Shown here piece by piece: positions 1 through 7,132 of a DNA stretch of 24,058 nt (position 1 is its first letter; the number at the start of each line of letters is the position of its first letter). The position numbers were made by a program, and so were the translations under genes. The notes under the pieces are model-generated. The model was not told the origin of the DNA and did not search any database. It saw only the letters and a list, made by a program, of their open reading frames with translations. The DNA comes from an uncultured Campylobacter sp. Lineage in GTDB: Bacteria > Campylobacterota > Campylobacteria > Campylobacterales > Campylobacteraceae. Location of the stretch: contig CALCKS010000148.1 of the NCBI GenBank assembly GCA_937965895.1, positions 1-24,058 of the forward strand. Reading direction: 5' to 3'.

Positions 1-490
1 AAAAGCCCTCGGTGTAGGCCGCCTCGTCGTCTTTGAAGGTCGGATTTAGCTTGCCCTTATCGGCGGCGTCGCTGCGCTGAAAGCTAACGGCGACGACGGG
101 GATTTTGAGCTCCGTCATTTTGTCGATGTATTCTTGCGGGATGTAGTTCGTGACGATCACGACGTCGGGCTTTAGCTTAAGCACTGCCTCGTAGTTGATG
201 ACCTTCAGATCGCCAGGTGTGGGCATATCTTTTAGGCTCGGCGCTAGACGGACGTAGTTTTTACCGAGCGACTTTTCCCACGACTCCTGCACGCCGACGA
301 CCTTATCCAGCGCGTTTAGCTCATTGAGCGCGTTTAGGCTTTGGTGCTGAAGCACGACTATGCGCCTAACCTCATCAGGCAGCGTGACGTCGCGACCCAG
401 CTGATCGGTTACGACGCGATCTGCGAAAAGCAAACTCACGCACAGCGCAAGAGCTAGTGCGAAAGAGTGAAATTTACTCATGTTTTTCAT
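1..490 (-). CDS. ABC transporter periplasmic substrate-binding protein, 5' part
   Basis: The frame is open from an ATG at 490 through the left edge of the window, so only about 163 N-terminal residues are visible. An N-terminal signal peptide is seen (MKNMSKFHSFALALALCVS, ending near LLFA). It is followed by DQLGRDVTLPDEVRRIVVL and, further on, LKPDVVIVTNYIPQEYI. This is the layout of the Peripla_BP_2 (FecB/BtuF/FepB-like) fold: short beta start, a 'lgr.v.lp..v.Rivvl' strand, then 'ea.l.lkPDlVi'. Family members bind ferric siderophores, heme or cobalamin in the periplasm and deliver them to an ABC permease; the ligand cannot be told from this fragment. A second in-frame ATG lies at 481; neither start has a strong ribosome binding site. 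A TATAAT-like box lies about 95 bases upstream, implying a long leader. The permease and ATPase genes would be expected to the left, outside the window. Confidence 0.8.
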   Translation of the reverse strand, partial: MKNMSKFHSFALALALCVSLLFADRVVTDQLGRDVTLPDEVRRIVVLQHQSLNALNELNALDKVVGVQESWEKSLGKNYVRLAPSLKDMPTPGDLKVINYEAVLKLKPDVVIVTNYIPQEYIDKMTELKIPVVAVSFQRSDAADKGKLNPTFKDDEAAYTEGF

Positions 491-583
491 TAAGTTTTTA
501 AATTATATTTATTTATAGGCTTAAAATAAGCATTTTTAGCTCATAAATAAATAGCAGTATATTACAGAAACGGCAATGAATTT

Positions 584-589
584 ATTATA
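584..589 (-). promoter_or_regulatory. Possible -10 box for the binding-protein gene
   Basis: Reading leftward the hexamer is TATAAT, set in AT-rich DNA. It lies about 95 bases before the ATG at 490, so the transcript would have a leader of some 85 bases. No Fur-box-like palindrome could be made out convincingly in the leader. Only the hexamer match supports this call. Confidence 0.35.
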
Positions 590-611
590 AAATTTGAGAG
601 GCGACACTAGT

Positions 612-651
612 GCCGTTTTCGACAAAATTTAGCAAAACGGCTAGTATGGCG
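612..651 (-). terminator. Hairpin downstream of the membrane protein gene
   Basis: Arms GCCGTTTT (612-619) and AAAACGGC (644-651) are perfect inverted repeats with a 24-base loop. The hairpin begins 29 bases beyond the stop codon of the leftward membrane-protein gene and lies between it and the next leftward gene. The A/T ends of the arms supply a T stretch, but no separate long T run follows, so termination is likely rather than certain. Confidence 0.4.
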
Positions 652-680
652 GCTGTGATAAAACTTGAAGTTTTTAAATT

Positions 681-1310
681 TTAGGGCTGCGCAAGAGTGA
701 TATTTTTGATCCTAGCCCAAACCGCCAGTTCGCAAAGTGGGATCAAGAGCGCTATCGTAAGCAGCGCGTATGGAGATACCAAACCGTTAAGGGACGAAAT
801 ATCGATAAACTGAAACGCTATGCACATAAAGGCTAAGTCTGAGTAGATGTAGAAAGCACTGTTCTGCGTATCTTTGCCGAGCAGGTAATACGACGCGCCA
901 AGCATAAACCAAAAGTAGATAGTTAGAATAGAGTCTATGGTAAGAAATATCGTAAGGGCCGAGCCTTGTATATTTAAAAAATTATTTGCGACTGCTCCGA
1001 TTATAGAATAAGCATTATCTACAAAAGAGCCTCCGATCTGTGCCGCGGCATACTCTACCGCGCCAAATCCGACTTGACTTACCGAATACAATACCATAGA
1101 TAACCATAAAATCGCCATTAGCGCCACCGTGACTAGTGCAGAGGAAGTTCTCGTAAAAAGTTTGCTTGGGCAGAGTTTGGAAATTTGTCTAGCGGCAAGA
1201 AGCCTAAAGATCATCGATGCGAGAAATATAAGGCAAACGAAAAACACAGCGGTCAAAAATCCAACCAGCGAGACACGGCTGCAAAAATCGCACAAAACCC
1301 AAATAGACAT
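681..1310 (-). CDS. Integral membrane protein of unknown function, start doubtful
   Basis: Not recognised as a named family. The 209-residue product from the ATG at 1310 has about five hydrophobic segments. These include VGFLTAVFFVCLIFLASMIF near residues 16-35, a segment around residues 56-75, LTIFLTIDSILTIYFWFMLG near 119-138, and two near the C-terminus; it ends ARIKNITLAQP. The ATG at 1310 lacks a ribosome binding site and falls inside a hydrophobic stretch. The frame is open upstream to a TAA at 1404-1406 and encodes IDQQPLAEIKFHGIASNILL before it. An AAAGG motif lies 7 bases before an ATA codon at 1380-1382, which looks like a mutated ATG start; a 233-residue protein would result. It lies 150 bases downstream of rpoD, beyond that gene's terminator. 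Either a real protein with an unusual start or a gene that lost its start. Confidence 0.6.
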   Translation of the reverse strand: MSIWVLCDFCSRVSLVGFLTAVFFVCLIFLASMIFRLLAARQISKLCPSKLFTRTSSALVTVALMAILWLSMVLYSVSQVGFGAVEYAAAQIGGSFVDNAYSIIGAVANNFLNIQGSALTIFLTIDSILTIYFWFMLGASYYLLGKDTQNSAFYIYSDLAFMCIAFQFIDISSLNGLVSPYALLTIALLIPLCELAVWARIKNITLAQP

Positions 1311-1448
1311 ACAGCCGCCGATTAGTAAAATATTAGAAGCTATGCCGTGGAATTTTATCTCGGCCAGGGGTTGCTGATCTATCTTTGCGCCTTTGGATTT
1401 TCTTTAAATTTGGTAGTTGTTTTTATTTGCCGATCGGCTATAAAAGAG

Positions 1449-1468
1449 GAGGGCTAAATTTAGCCCTC
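1449..1468 (-). terminator. rpoD intrinsic terminator
   Basis: A perfect 20-base palindrome, GAGGGCTAAA followed by TTTAGCCCTC, overlaps the rpoD stop codon. In the leftward direction it is followed by CTCTTTTAT, giving a short T run. The stop codon sits inside the hairpin, an economical arrangement for separating rpoD from the membrane protein gene. Confidence 0.65.
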
Positions 1469-3343
1469 GATGTAGTTTTTGAGTTTTCTACCGACTTTCG
1501 GGTGTTTTAGTTTTTTGATAGCAGAGCTTTCGATCTGGCGGACGCGCTCGCGGGTTACGTTTAGCTCCTTGCCTATCTCTTCTAGCGTGCGGTCGCTTTC
1601 GTCATCTAAAAGGCCAAATCTCATCCTGATGACGGCTTTTTCGCGCTCGTTTAGCTGATCTAGGACTTCGTCTATCTGCTCTTTTAGGTCGTTTTTTAGG
1701 ATATGATCCATCGGGCTTAGAGAGCTTCTGTCCTCGACGAAATCCCCAAATTTACCGTCGTCTTCATTGCCGATAGGGGCTTCTAGGCTGATAGGCTCTT
1801 TGGTTATTTTGATGACCTGTTTTATCTTGTCCGCGCTTAGTCCGACCTCGGCTGCGATTACGTTTATATCCGGCTCTTTGCCCTCTTCTTGTAGATATTT
1901 TCGGTTGATTTTGTTGATACGGTTTATCGTTTCTATCATATGGATAGGGATACGTATAGTGCGGGCTTGATCGGCGATAGCACGGCTAATAGCCTGACGT
2001 ATCCACCACGTCGCATAGGTAGAAAATTTATACCCTTTTTTATATTCAAATTTATCGACCGCTTTCATTAGCCCGATGTTACCCTCTTGAATCAGGTCTA
2101 AAAACGGCAAACCACGGTTTGTGTAGCGCTTGGCGATGCTCACGACTAGGCGTAAATTTGACTTTGCCATCCTGGCTTTTGCTTCGTCGGATATCTTTTT
2201 GCCGCGCTTGATTTGCTCTAAAATTTCCTTTAAAAGTATCGGATCTAGGTTAAATCCGCTCTTGCTCGCTTCCTTGGTCGCAAATAGCTTTTTGATCTCC
2301 ACGTAGGTTGATACCATCGTAGCCTCGGGTACTCGCGCGATGATATCTTCTTTGCTGAGCTTGATGATATCTTTTAGTATCGACTTATGATTTTTCTTTA
2401 GCTCGTCGCTAAACATAGGTAGCTTATACTCGAGTCTTTTTAGCTCTCTGTCAAATTCATCATCGCTCTTTAGCGCCGTTTCCATCGACTTTACGATCTC
2501 GGTTATGAGCTTACTAGTAGGCCCTAGATCCATTAGCTTGTCTTTTAAAATTTTCTTTTTAAACGCAAGCGTTATCTTTGCTAAAAACTCATCCTCAGTC
2601 TCTACTTCGTTTTGTTTATTTGCAGTTTTTAGCCACTCTTTTTTGGCCTTTTCGAGCGCTTTAAAACTCTCGATTACTTTTTCGGCTCGTTTGTCGTCTT
2701 TTTTATTGTGTTTTTTTGGCTTGGCTTCTTTCTCTTCGCCTTCCTCGACATCATCCTCGACTTCTTCGTTTTCTTCCTCTTCTTCGACCTCTTCGCTACC
2801 TTCCTCACCTTCGTCGTCAAAGCTTCTAAAAAGCTCTTTTACGCGGCGTTCGCGGTTTATAAGCGGCTCTTTGTAGTCAAGAATAAAATCGATAAGGTAT
2901 GGTACTGAGCAAAATGCGTCAATGATGATATCTTCGCCAAGCTCGATTTTTTTACTGATTTCTACTTCTTCCTCTTTGGTTAGTAGTGCGATTTGACCCA
3001 TTTCGCGTAGGTACATACGCACGGGACTATCCGAGCGCGACCACTCGAGCAGATCGGTTTCGCTGGCTAGGTCAAATTCTTCCTCTAGATTGTCGTCGGC
3101 TAGTTTTGCTAGCTCCTCGCGGCGCTTTTTAGCGTCTTCGATATTGCGCATTTTTGCGATTTCAGCTGAGGTGATGAGCTGGACTTTATTTTCTTTCGCC
3201 AGCGACTCTATCTTTTTTGCTATCGCTGCCGTCGGCGCTTTGTCTAGAAATTTAACTAGTTTTTCGTAAGTGATATAGCCTTTGGCATTTTCTTTGAAAA
3301 GCTCTTCTATGAGCGACAATGCCTCTTTTTTTGCGGTACTCAT
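1460..3343 (-). CDS. rpoD: RNA polymerase primary sigma factor RpoD (sigma-70)
   Basis: This housekeeping sigma factor recruits core RNA polymerase to TATAAT-type promoters. The 627-residue product contains region 1.2 (about residues 100-135, with SDSPVRMYLREMG) and an acidic segment at about 177-206 rich in Glu/Asp and followed by Lys-rich sequence. Region 2 lies at about 396-460 (SNLRLVVSIAKRYTNRGLPF, then YATWWIRQAISRAIADQ). Region 3 follows at about 470-545. Region 4 ends with the helix-turn-helix RTLEEIGKELNVTRERVRQI at about 585-604. The length is usual for epsilonproteobacterial RpoD. I chose the start at 3343 rather than the upstream ATG at 3385: AAGGA lies 8 bases before 3343, and the TATAAT box at 3375-3380 places 3385 outside the transcript. 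It is divergent from flgF and ends in its own terminator. Confidence 0.97.
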   Translation of the reverse strand: MSTAKKEALSLIEELFKENAKGYITYEKLVKFLDKAPTAAIAKKIESLAKENKVQLITSAEIAKMRNIEDAKKRREELAKLADDNLEEEFDLASETDLLEWSRSDSPVRMYLREMGQIALLTKEEEVEISKKIELGEDIIIDAFCSVPYLIDFILDYKEPLINRERRVKELFRSFDDEGEEGSEEVEEEEENEEVEDDVEEGEEKEAKPKKHNKKDDKRAEKVIESFKALEKAKKEWLKTANKQNEVETEDEFLAKITLAFKKKILKDKLMDLGPTSKLITEIVKSMETALKSDDEFDRELKRLEYKLPMFSDELKKNHKSILKDIIKLSKEDIIARVPEATMVSTYVEIKKLFATKEASKSGFNLDPILLKEILEQIKRGKKISDEAKARMAKSNLRLVVSIAKRYTNRGLPFLDLIQEGNIGLMKAVDKFEYKKGYKFSTYATWWIRQAISRAIADQARTIRIPIHMIETINRINKINRKYLQEEGKEPDINVIAAEVGLSADKIKQVIKITKEPISLEAPIGNEDDGKFGDFVEDRSSLSPMDHILKNDLKEQIDEVLDQLNEREKAVIRMRFGLLDDESDRTLEEIGKELNVTRERVRQIESSAIKKLKHPKVGRKLKNYIEG

Positions 3344-3374
3344 TCGGGATTCCTTCTTTTTGTAGAAAACGAGG

Positions 3375-3380
3375 ATTATA
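3375..3380 (-). promoter_or_regulatory. -10 box of the rpoD promoter
   Basis: Reading leftward the sequence is TTTGGGTATAATCC, a perfect TATAAT about 30 bases before the rpoD ATG at 3343. Upstream it is A/T rich with T-runs, as usual for Campylobacter sigma-70 promoters, which lack a clear -35 box. It argues against the longer rpoD frame starting at 3385. Confidence 0.7.
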
Positions 3381-3468
3381 CCCAAACTTCTTTAAATATT
3401 AATAAAAATACGATTATTCGGGCATTTTTACATAGGCTAAATTTGCTGAAAATTTTATTAAATTTGAG

Positions 3469-3486
3469 TTGGAACGGAAGTTGCTG
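3469..3486 (+). promoter_or_regulatory. Sigma-54 (RpoN) promoter of flgF
   Basis: TTGGAACGGAAGTTGCTG fits the sigma-54 consensus TGGCACR-N4-TTGCW at all but one position. The GG at 3471-3472 and GC at 3483-3484 are separated by exactly 10 bases. TGGAAC in place of TGGCAC is the form usual in Campylobacter. Transcription would start near 3496, leaving a leader of about 75 bases before flgF. In Campylobacter the rod and hook genes are known to be RpoN-dependent, activated through FlgSR. Confidence 0.85.
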
Positions 3487-3505
3487 ATCTAATCAGAAAA
3501 ATGTG

Positions 3506-3547
3506 CTCGTCTGAAAGTTGCAAGCAAAGCGTAGCAAAAAAGACGAG
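3506..3547 (+). promoter_or_regulatory. Leader hairpin of flgF
   Basis: CTCGTCT (3506-3512) pairs perfectly with AGACGAG (3541-3547). Inside it, TTGC and GCAA can add a second short stem. It lies between the predicted sigma-54 start site and the ribosome binding site AAGGAA of flgF and leaves that site free. No T run follows, so it is not a terminator; it may affect message stability or translation. Confidence 0.4.
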
Positions 3548-3569
3548 TCGCCAAAATAAGGAAAAGTAA

Positions 3570-4382
3570 ATGAACAACGGCTACTACCAAGCAACCGGCG
3601 CCATGGTGACGCAGTTTAACCGCCTAGACGTCATTGCAAACAACCTTGCTAACATAAATACTATCGGCTTTAAACGCGACGACGTCGTAGTGGGTGATTT
3701 TGAGAGGATTTTTAAGGAGTATCGCGACGAGTTACCGATAGAAAATCACACCAAAGATGCGGCGAAATTTCTAAACAGAACTATCGACAGGGTGCCGCAA
3801 ATCTCTGAGCAATACGTGGATTTTAGTCAGGGCGGGCTTAAATTTTCAAACAACGACCTCGACTTTGCGATGAAGCGCGAGGATCTGTTTTTCTTAGTCG
3901 AGGTGAAGCCCGGCGATGTGCGTCTAACCAAAAACGGCTCGTTTAACCTCGACGAGGACGGATTTTTGGTAACAAAAGAGGGCTATAAAGTACTGCCGAG
4001 CGATTATTTTACGAACAATTTTCAAGGCATCCAAATCCCGCAGGGAGAGCGCTTTTCTGCGGATAAAAACGGCAATCTCTACTCAAACGAGGAACCACTA
4101 GCTAGACTTTATATTGCGCAGCCAAAAGAGATACGAAATTTAACCAAAGAGGGCGACAATCTCTATGTTTTGCCAAATTTAAAGGAGCTTGAAGACGTGG
4201 GCGGCGAGATAGACGCGGTCGCGTGGAAATACACTCAAATCTCCAACGTAAACGCCGTAACTGAGATGGTCGGACTCATCGAGACGCAGCGCTTTGTCGA
4301 GATGTATCAAAAGGTGATGACGAGCCATATGGATGATCTGAATCAGGAAGCTATAAGTAAGCTCGCTAATACGAAAGTCTAA
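3570..4382 (+). CDS. flgF: Flagellar proximal rod protein FlgF (FlgG2)
   Basis: A rod protein of the flagellar basal body, exported through the flagellar type III system to form the axial shaft. The 270-residue product starts MNNGYYQATGAMVTQFNRLD and carries the flagellar rod signature VIANNLANINTIGFKRDD near residues 21-38. The central D1 region includes LTKNGSFNLDEDGFLVTKEGY. The C-terminus has the coiled-coil motif shared by rod, hook and HAP proteins (SNVNAVTEMVGLIETQRFVEMYQKVM, about 227-252). Length matches FlgF; Campylobacter genomes often label it flgG2. The start is supported by AAGGAA 8 bases upstream. It is driven by the sigma-54 promoter at 3469-3486 and lies about 580 bases before flgG rather than adjacent to it, which is unusual for this pair. 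Confidence 0.92.
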   Translation: MNNGYYQATGAMVTQFNRLDVIANNLANINTIGFKRDDVVVGDFERIFKEYRDELPIENHTKDAAKFLNRTIDRVPQISEQYVDFSQGGLKFSNNDLDFAMKREDLFFLVEVKPGDVRLTKNGSFNLDEDGFLVTKEGYKVLPSDYFTNNFQGIQIPQGERFSADKNGNLYSNEEPLARLYIAQPKEIRNLTKEGDNLYVLPNLKELEDVGGEIDAVAWKYTQISNVNAVTEMVGLIETQRFVEMYQKVMTSHMDDLNQEAISKLANTKV

Positions 4383-4777
4383 TAAGCTGCGTCTTTTTAG
4401 CGCTTTTTAATGAGTTTGGTTTTTGCTTCTTCGGCAACCTTCATGGTTAGCCTCAGTCGCAAAAACTGCAACAGCATTAAAAATCATCTAAAAATACTTT
4501 GCTTATTATAGCTATGTTAAATTTGCTTTTTTGCTTACGATCGCAGATGCTTCAACTCTAATTTTCTCTCAAAATTTTATTTTAAAATACTTCTGCCAAA
4601 ATATTTTTAGTTTTTCCCAAATTTGCAAATTTGGAACGCCTTTTGCTGAACAGTTAAGAAATGCGAGAAATCGCGCCGAATTTGTAAATTTTAGACTTTT
4701 GCCAGGCATAAAGCAGTCGGCGACGTTTTATGCAAAAGCGTAAAATTTAAGACTGCAAATTTGGAATATATTTTGCA
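4383..4777. other. Intergenic region between flgF and flgG
   Basis: About 395 bases, AT-rich in the first half, without a convincing protein gene. It holds the first of two sigma-54 sites. Two 21-base segments at 4626-4646 and 4756-4776 match at 17 positions (CAAATTTGGAA, four differences, TTTTGC) and each contains a sigma-54-like site, which suggests duplication of a promoter segment. A short frame at 4531-4743 has no ribosome binding site and poor composition and was not called. Confidence 0.5.
4630..4648 (+). promoter_or_regulatory. Sigma-54 promoter P1 upstream of flgG
   Basis: TTTGGAACGCCTTTTGCTG, with GG at 4633-4634 and GC at 4645-4646, exactly 10 bases apart. It matches the Campylobacter sigma-54 pattern at all core positions except the C-to-A change common in this genus. 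Transcription would start near 4658, giving a leader of about 300 bases to flgG that includes the small ORF at 4778-4942. Confidence 0.75.
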
Positions 4778-4778
4778 A
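4760..4778 (+). promoter_or_regulatory. Second sigma-54-like site P2 upstream of flgG
   Basis: TTTGGAATATATTTTGCAA, with GG at 4763-4764 and GC at 4775-4776, 10 bases apart. It is weaker than P1: the C of GGAAC is T, and the last bases are AA rather than TT. Transcription would start near 4788, inside the small ORF at 4778, so this promoter could express flgG but not that ORF. Confidence 0.5.
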
Positions 4779-4942
4779 TGGTAAAAAGCGATGAGCCGTT
4801 TATTAGATACATAAAGATAAGCGGCAGTAGCTTGAGATGGAGACTAGGCGGTTTTTTGCGAGGCGAGGGCGCGTATATTCGATACGTAACCGAAGTCGAG
4901 GAAAAAACCAACGAAGTATACGCTCAAGATACAACGCGCTAA
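4778..4942 (+). CDS. Small 54-residue ORF preceding flgG
   Basis: Not recognised. ATG at 4778 to TAA at 4940-4942 encodes MVKSDEPFIRYIKISGSSLR and so on, through GEGAYIRYVTEVEEK, ending YAQDTTR. It is basic in the middle and acidic near the end, with no signal peptide or membrane segment. The codon choice looks like the coding sequence of this genome, unlike the AT-rich DNA before it. It stops 17 bases before flgG, whose ribosome binding site begins just after the stop codon, as in an operon. Against it: the site before its ATG is weak and the sigma-54-like P2 overlaps its start. It could be a real small protein expressed from P1 or a remnant of a larger gene. Confidence 0.4.
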   Translation: MVKSDEPFIRYIKISGSSLRWRLGGFLRGEGAYIRYVTEVEEKTNEVYAQDTTR

Positions 4943-4959
4943 GAAAGGAAAATACGAAA

Positions 4960-5748
4960 ATGATGAGGTCTATTTACTCCGCCGCCACCGGCATGATCGC
5001 CCAGCAAACCCAGATCGACGTTACGTCGCACAACATCGCAAACGTAAACACCATCGGCTACAAGAAAAACCGCGCCGAATTTGCCGATCTGATGTATCAG
5101 GTCATGGAGTATGCGGGCACTGCAACCAGCGCCACGACGAAAAGCCCAACGGGTATCGAGGTGGGTCTGGGCGCGCGTCCGACGGCGATAACGAAGATAT
5201 TTTCGCAAGGCTATTTTAAAGAAACGAGTAACAACCTCGATATGGTTATAGCTGGCAACGGCTTTTTCCAGGTGCAGCTTCCCGACGGTACGACGGCGTA
5301 TACTAGAAACGGTGCCTTTAAGCTAGATAGCGAGGGCACGATCGTAAACTCCGACGGCTACGTGCTTCAGCCACAGATGACTATCCCGGCTGATGCCACG
5401 CAGGTATCAGTCGGTACCGACGGCACCGTCTCAGTGCTGCAGCCAGGCAATACTGAGATGACGCAGGTGGGCCGCATCGAGCTAGCAAATTTTATCAACC
5501 CCGCAGGCCTGCACTCTATGGGCGACAACCTCTATCTGCCGACCGGCTCTAGCGGCGAGGTCGTAGTCGGTACGGCGGGTCTTGACGGTCTTGGTACGAT
5601 CAGGCAGGGGTTTGTCGAGATGAGTAACGTGCAACTGGTCGAAGAGATGACCGACCTCATCACGGGTCAGCGTGCGTATGAGGCAAACTCAAAGGCGATC
5701 ACGACGAGCGATGATATGCTCTCTATCGTAAATAGCCTAAAGAGATAG
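4960..5748 (+). CDS. flgG: Flagellar distal rod protein FlgG
   Basis: FlgG forms the distal rod that crosses the periplasm and joins the hook. The 262-residue product has the typical FlgG start MMRSIYSAATGMIAQQTQID and the rod signature VTSHNIANVNTIGYKKNRAE near residues 21-40. It also has the central region NNLDMVIAGNGFFQVQLPDG and the C-terminal motif SNVQLVEEMTDLITGQRAYE near 225-244. Length equals the family norm. I chose the ATG at 4960 because the upstream extension to 4837 overlaps another frame and is not FlgG-like, and because AAAGGA lies 10 bases before it; a second ATG at 4963 is equally possible. Expression probably comes from the sigma-54 sites at 4630-4648 and 4760-4778. Confidence 0.95.
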   Translation: MMRSIYSAATGMIAQQTQIDVTSHNIANVNTIGYKKNRAEFADLMYQVMEYAGTATSATTKSPTGIEVGLGARPTAITKIFSQGYFKETSNNLDMVIAGNGFFQVQLPDGTTAYTRNGAFKLDSEGTIVNSDGYVLQPQMTIPADATQVSVGTDGTVSVLQPGNTEMTQVGRIELANFINPAGLHSMGDNLYLPTGSSGEVVVGTAGLDGLGTIRQGFVEMSNVQLVEEMTDLITGQRAYEANSKAITTSDDMLSIVNSLKR

Positions 5749-5770
5749 CCTAAAGTAGGCTAAATTTGAC

Positions 5771-5819
5771 GCCGTCCGGTCTTTCAAATTTACAAATTTG
5801 ACTGACTCGGCGGCTTTTT
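5771..5819 (+). terminator. flgG intrinsic terminator
   Basis: An imperfect hairpin pairs GCCG(T)CCGGTC on the left with GACT(GACT)CGGCGGC on the right, around an inner TCAAATTT/AAATTTGA repeat. It is followed directly by TTTTT at 5815-5819. It sits 22 bases after the flgG stop codon. Confidence 0.6.
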
Positions 5820-5833
5820 AAATTTACGGTGAA

Positions 5834-5866
5834 AAACGGCTAAATTTAGCTAAATTTTAGCCGTTT
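5834..5866. terminator. Second hairpin after flgG
   Basis: AAACGGCTAAA (5834-5844) and TTTAGCCGTTT (5856-5866) form a perfect 11-base stem with an 11-base loop. The A and T ends mean it could serve on either strand. Backup terminator is the simplest reading. Confidence 0.45.
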
Positions 5867-6123
5867 CGTAGCGGTTCTTGCTTGCAGTCATTGTTTATTT
5901 TATGATTTTTGGTTTGTCAATCGAGTATTTAAATCTAAGCTAAACATCAAGTGCGGACGGGTTAAATTTGTTTACCGCAGCATCGGCTTAAATTTGATTA
6001 TTTGGTGATTATGCTAAAAATCTGCTTATTACCAGCCCGCCGCCAAATTTCGCTCAAATTCCCGGTCTTTATCCTAAATTTTTAAATTTTTAGCTATCAT
6101 CGCGCTTTTATTAAGGAAAATTT

Positions 6124-6786
6124 TTGCATTTCAGTTACGTTTTTAAGCTCAGCATTCCCATTTTTATGGGCTATTTCCCCCTCGGCGTCGCCTTTGGGAT
6201 ACTGGCTAAAAGCATGGGCGTTAGCGCATTTATCGCCATCGCTCTTAGCACGCTAGCATACGGCGGCGCGGCGCAGTTTATGATGCTCTCGCTTTTTAGC
6301 GCTGGCACGGGGCTTTTAGAGGTTTTTATCGTCTCGTATCTGGTAAATTTACGCCATACTTTTTATGGACTCGCGCTTTTAAAAGAGTACAAAGATCTCA
6401 AATTTCGCCTTTTTAATATCGCGACTCTTACGGACGAAACCTTTGCGATATTTAAGGCGCTTAAGATCACGGACGCAGCGGAGCGCAGTTATGTTTTTAC
6501 GCGTTTAAATTTGATCTCGTGGCTCTACTGGGCGGCGGGAACGGCGGTCGGATGCCTAGCCGGCGGGCTGATAAAGGTCGATACGAGCGGGCTTGAGTTT
6601 AGCTTGACGGCGCTTTTTATCGTGATCGTGATGGAGATGTTTAAAAACGATAAAAACTATAAGGTGCTAGGCGCGGCGTGCTTTTTCGGAGTCGCCGGCG
6701 TAGCGCTCATGCCCGCTAAAGCGATGCTGGTAGGCTCGATGGCGCTTTGCTTTATTTTTATTTTAGTTTTTAAGGATAAGCTTTGA
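6124..6786 (+). CDS. azlC: AzlC family branched-chain amino acid exporter, large subunit
   Basis: AzlC and AzlD together export branched-chain amino acids or their analogues across the inner membrane. The 220-residue product has the AzlC hallmark near its start, IPIFMGYFPLGVAFGILAKS, and continues through LAYGGAAQFMMLSLFSAGTG and VSYLVNLRHTFYGLALL, all conserved in the family. Several membrane segments follow, with two at the C-terminus. The start is a TTG codon at 6124 preceded by AAGGAAAA with suitable spacing; no ATG gives the conserved N-terminus. The stop overlaps the start of azlD, so the two are translationally coupled. Substrate is assigned by family only. Confidence 0.88.
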   Translation: MHFSYVFKLSIPIFMGYFPLGVAFGILAKSMGVSAFIAIALSTLAYGGAAQFMMLSLFSAGTGLLEVFIVSYLVNLRHTFYGLALLKEYKDLKFRLFNIATLTDETFAIFKALKITDAAERSYVFTRLNLISWLYWAAGTAVGCLAGGLIKVDTSGLEFSLTALFIVIVMEMFKNDKNYKVLGAACFFGVAGVALMPAKAMLVGSMALCFIFILVFKDKL

Positions 6787-7121
6787 TAAGCGTGAGTTCT
6801 AGCGAGTGGGCGATATTCGCCGCCGTTTTGCTAAGCGCGTTTGCGACCTTTTTGACGCGTGCCGCGCCGTTTTACGTCATCAAAAACTATAAGCCTCGTC
6901 CGTGGCTTAGCGCCGTGGAGCGACATATGGGTCTGATGATAATGGTTATCTTGGTGTGCTACGGGCTAAAGGACGTCAAATTTGACGTTTATCCGTACGG
7001 ACTAAACGAAGCGCTAGCCGTTTTTAGCGCGATTTTGATTCATCTGAAATTTAAAAATACCCTGCTTAGCATCGCGGCTTCGACGGGTATTTATATGGCG
7101 CTAATCAGGCTTACGGCCTAA
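6783..7121 (+). CDS. azlD: AzlD family branched-chain amino acid exporter, small subunit
   Basis: Partner of AzlC. The 112-residue product has four hydrophobic segments and the AzlD features FLTRAAPFYVI near residues 21-31, a short cytoplasmic stretch KPRPWLSAVERHMGLMI, and VLVCYGLKDVKF. It starts with TTG at 6783, overlapping the TGA of azlC by four bases; a GTG at 6792 is an alternative. The asparaginase gene follows 11 bases later with its own strong ribosome binding site, so the three genes probably form one amino-acid operon. Confidence 0.82.
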   Translation: MISVSSSEWAIFAAVLLSAFATFLTRAAPFYVIKNYKPRPWLSAVERHMGLMIMVILVCYGLKDVKFDVYPYGLNEALAVFSAILIHLKFKNTLLSIAASTGIYMALIRLTA

Positions 7122-7132
7122 ACGGAGGTTTT

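Larger units (their letters stand above)
5749..6123. other. Intergenic region between flgG and azlC
   Basis: About 375 bases with no supported gene. It contains the flgG terminator (5771-5819), a second strong hairpin (5834-5866), and near its right end a TATCAT hexamer (6095-6100) that may be the -10 box of the azlC operon. The rest is AAATTT-rich sequence without visible structure. Confidence 0.5.

Noticed and set aside
1361..1376. Sigma-54-like string CGGCCAGGGGTTGCT on the plus strand
   Set aside because: GG and GC are 9 bases apart rather than 10, and no rightward gene follows.
2726..2815. Glu/Asp-rich repeat-like tract within rpoD
   Set aside because: An acidic spacer in the non-conserved region between sigma regions 1.2 and 2 is usual for primary sigma factors.
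4531..4743. 70-codon plus-strand frame before flgG
   Set aside because: No ribosome binding site, AT-rich composition unlike coding DNA here, and it contains the sigma-54 site P1.
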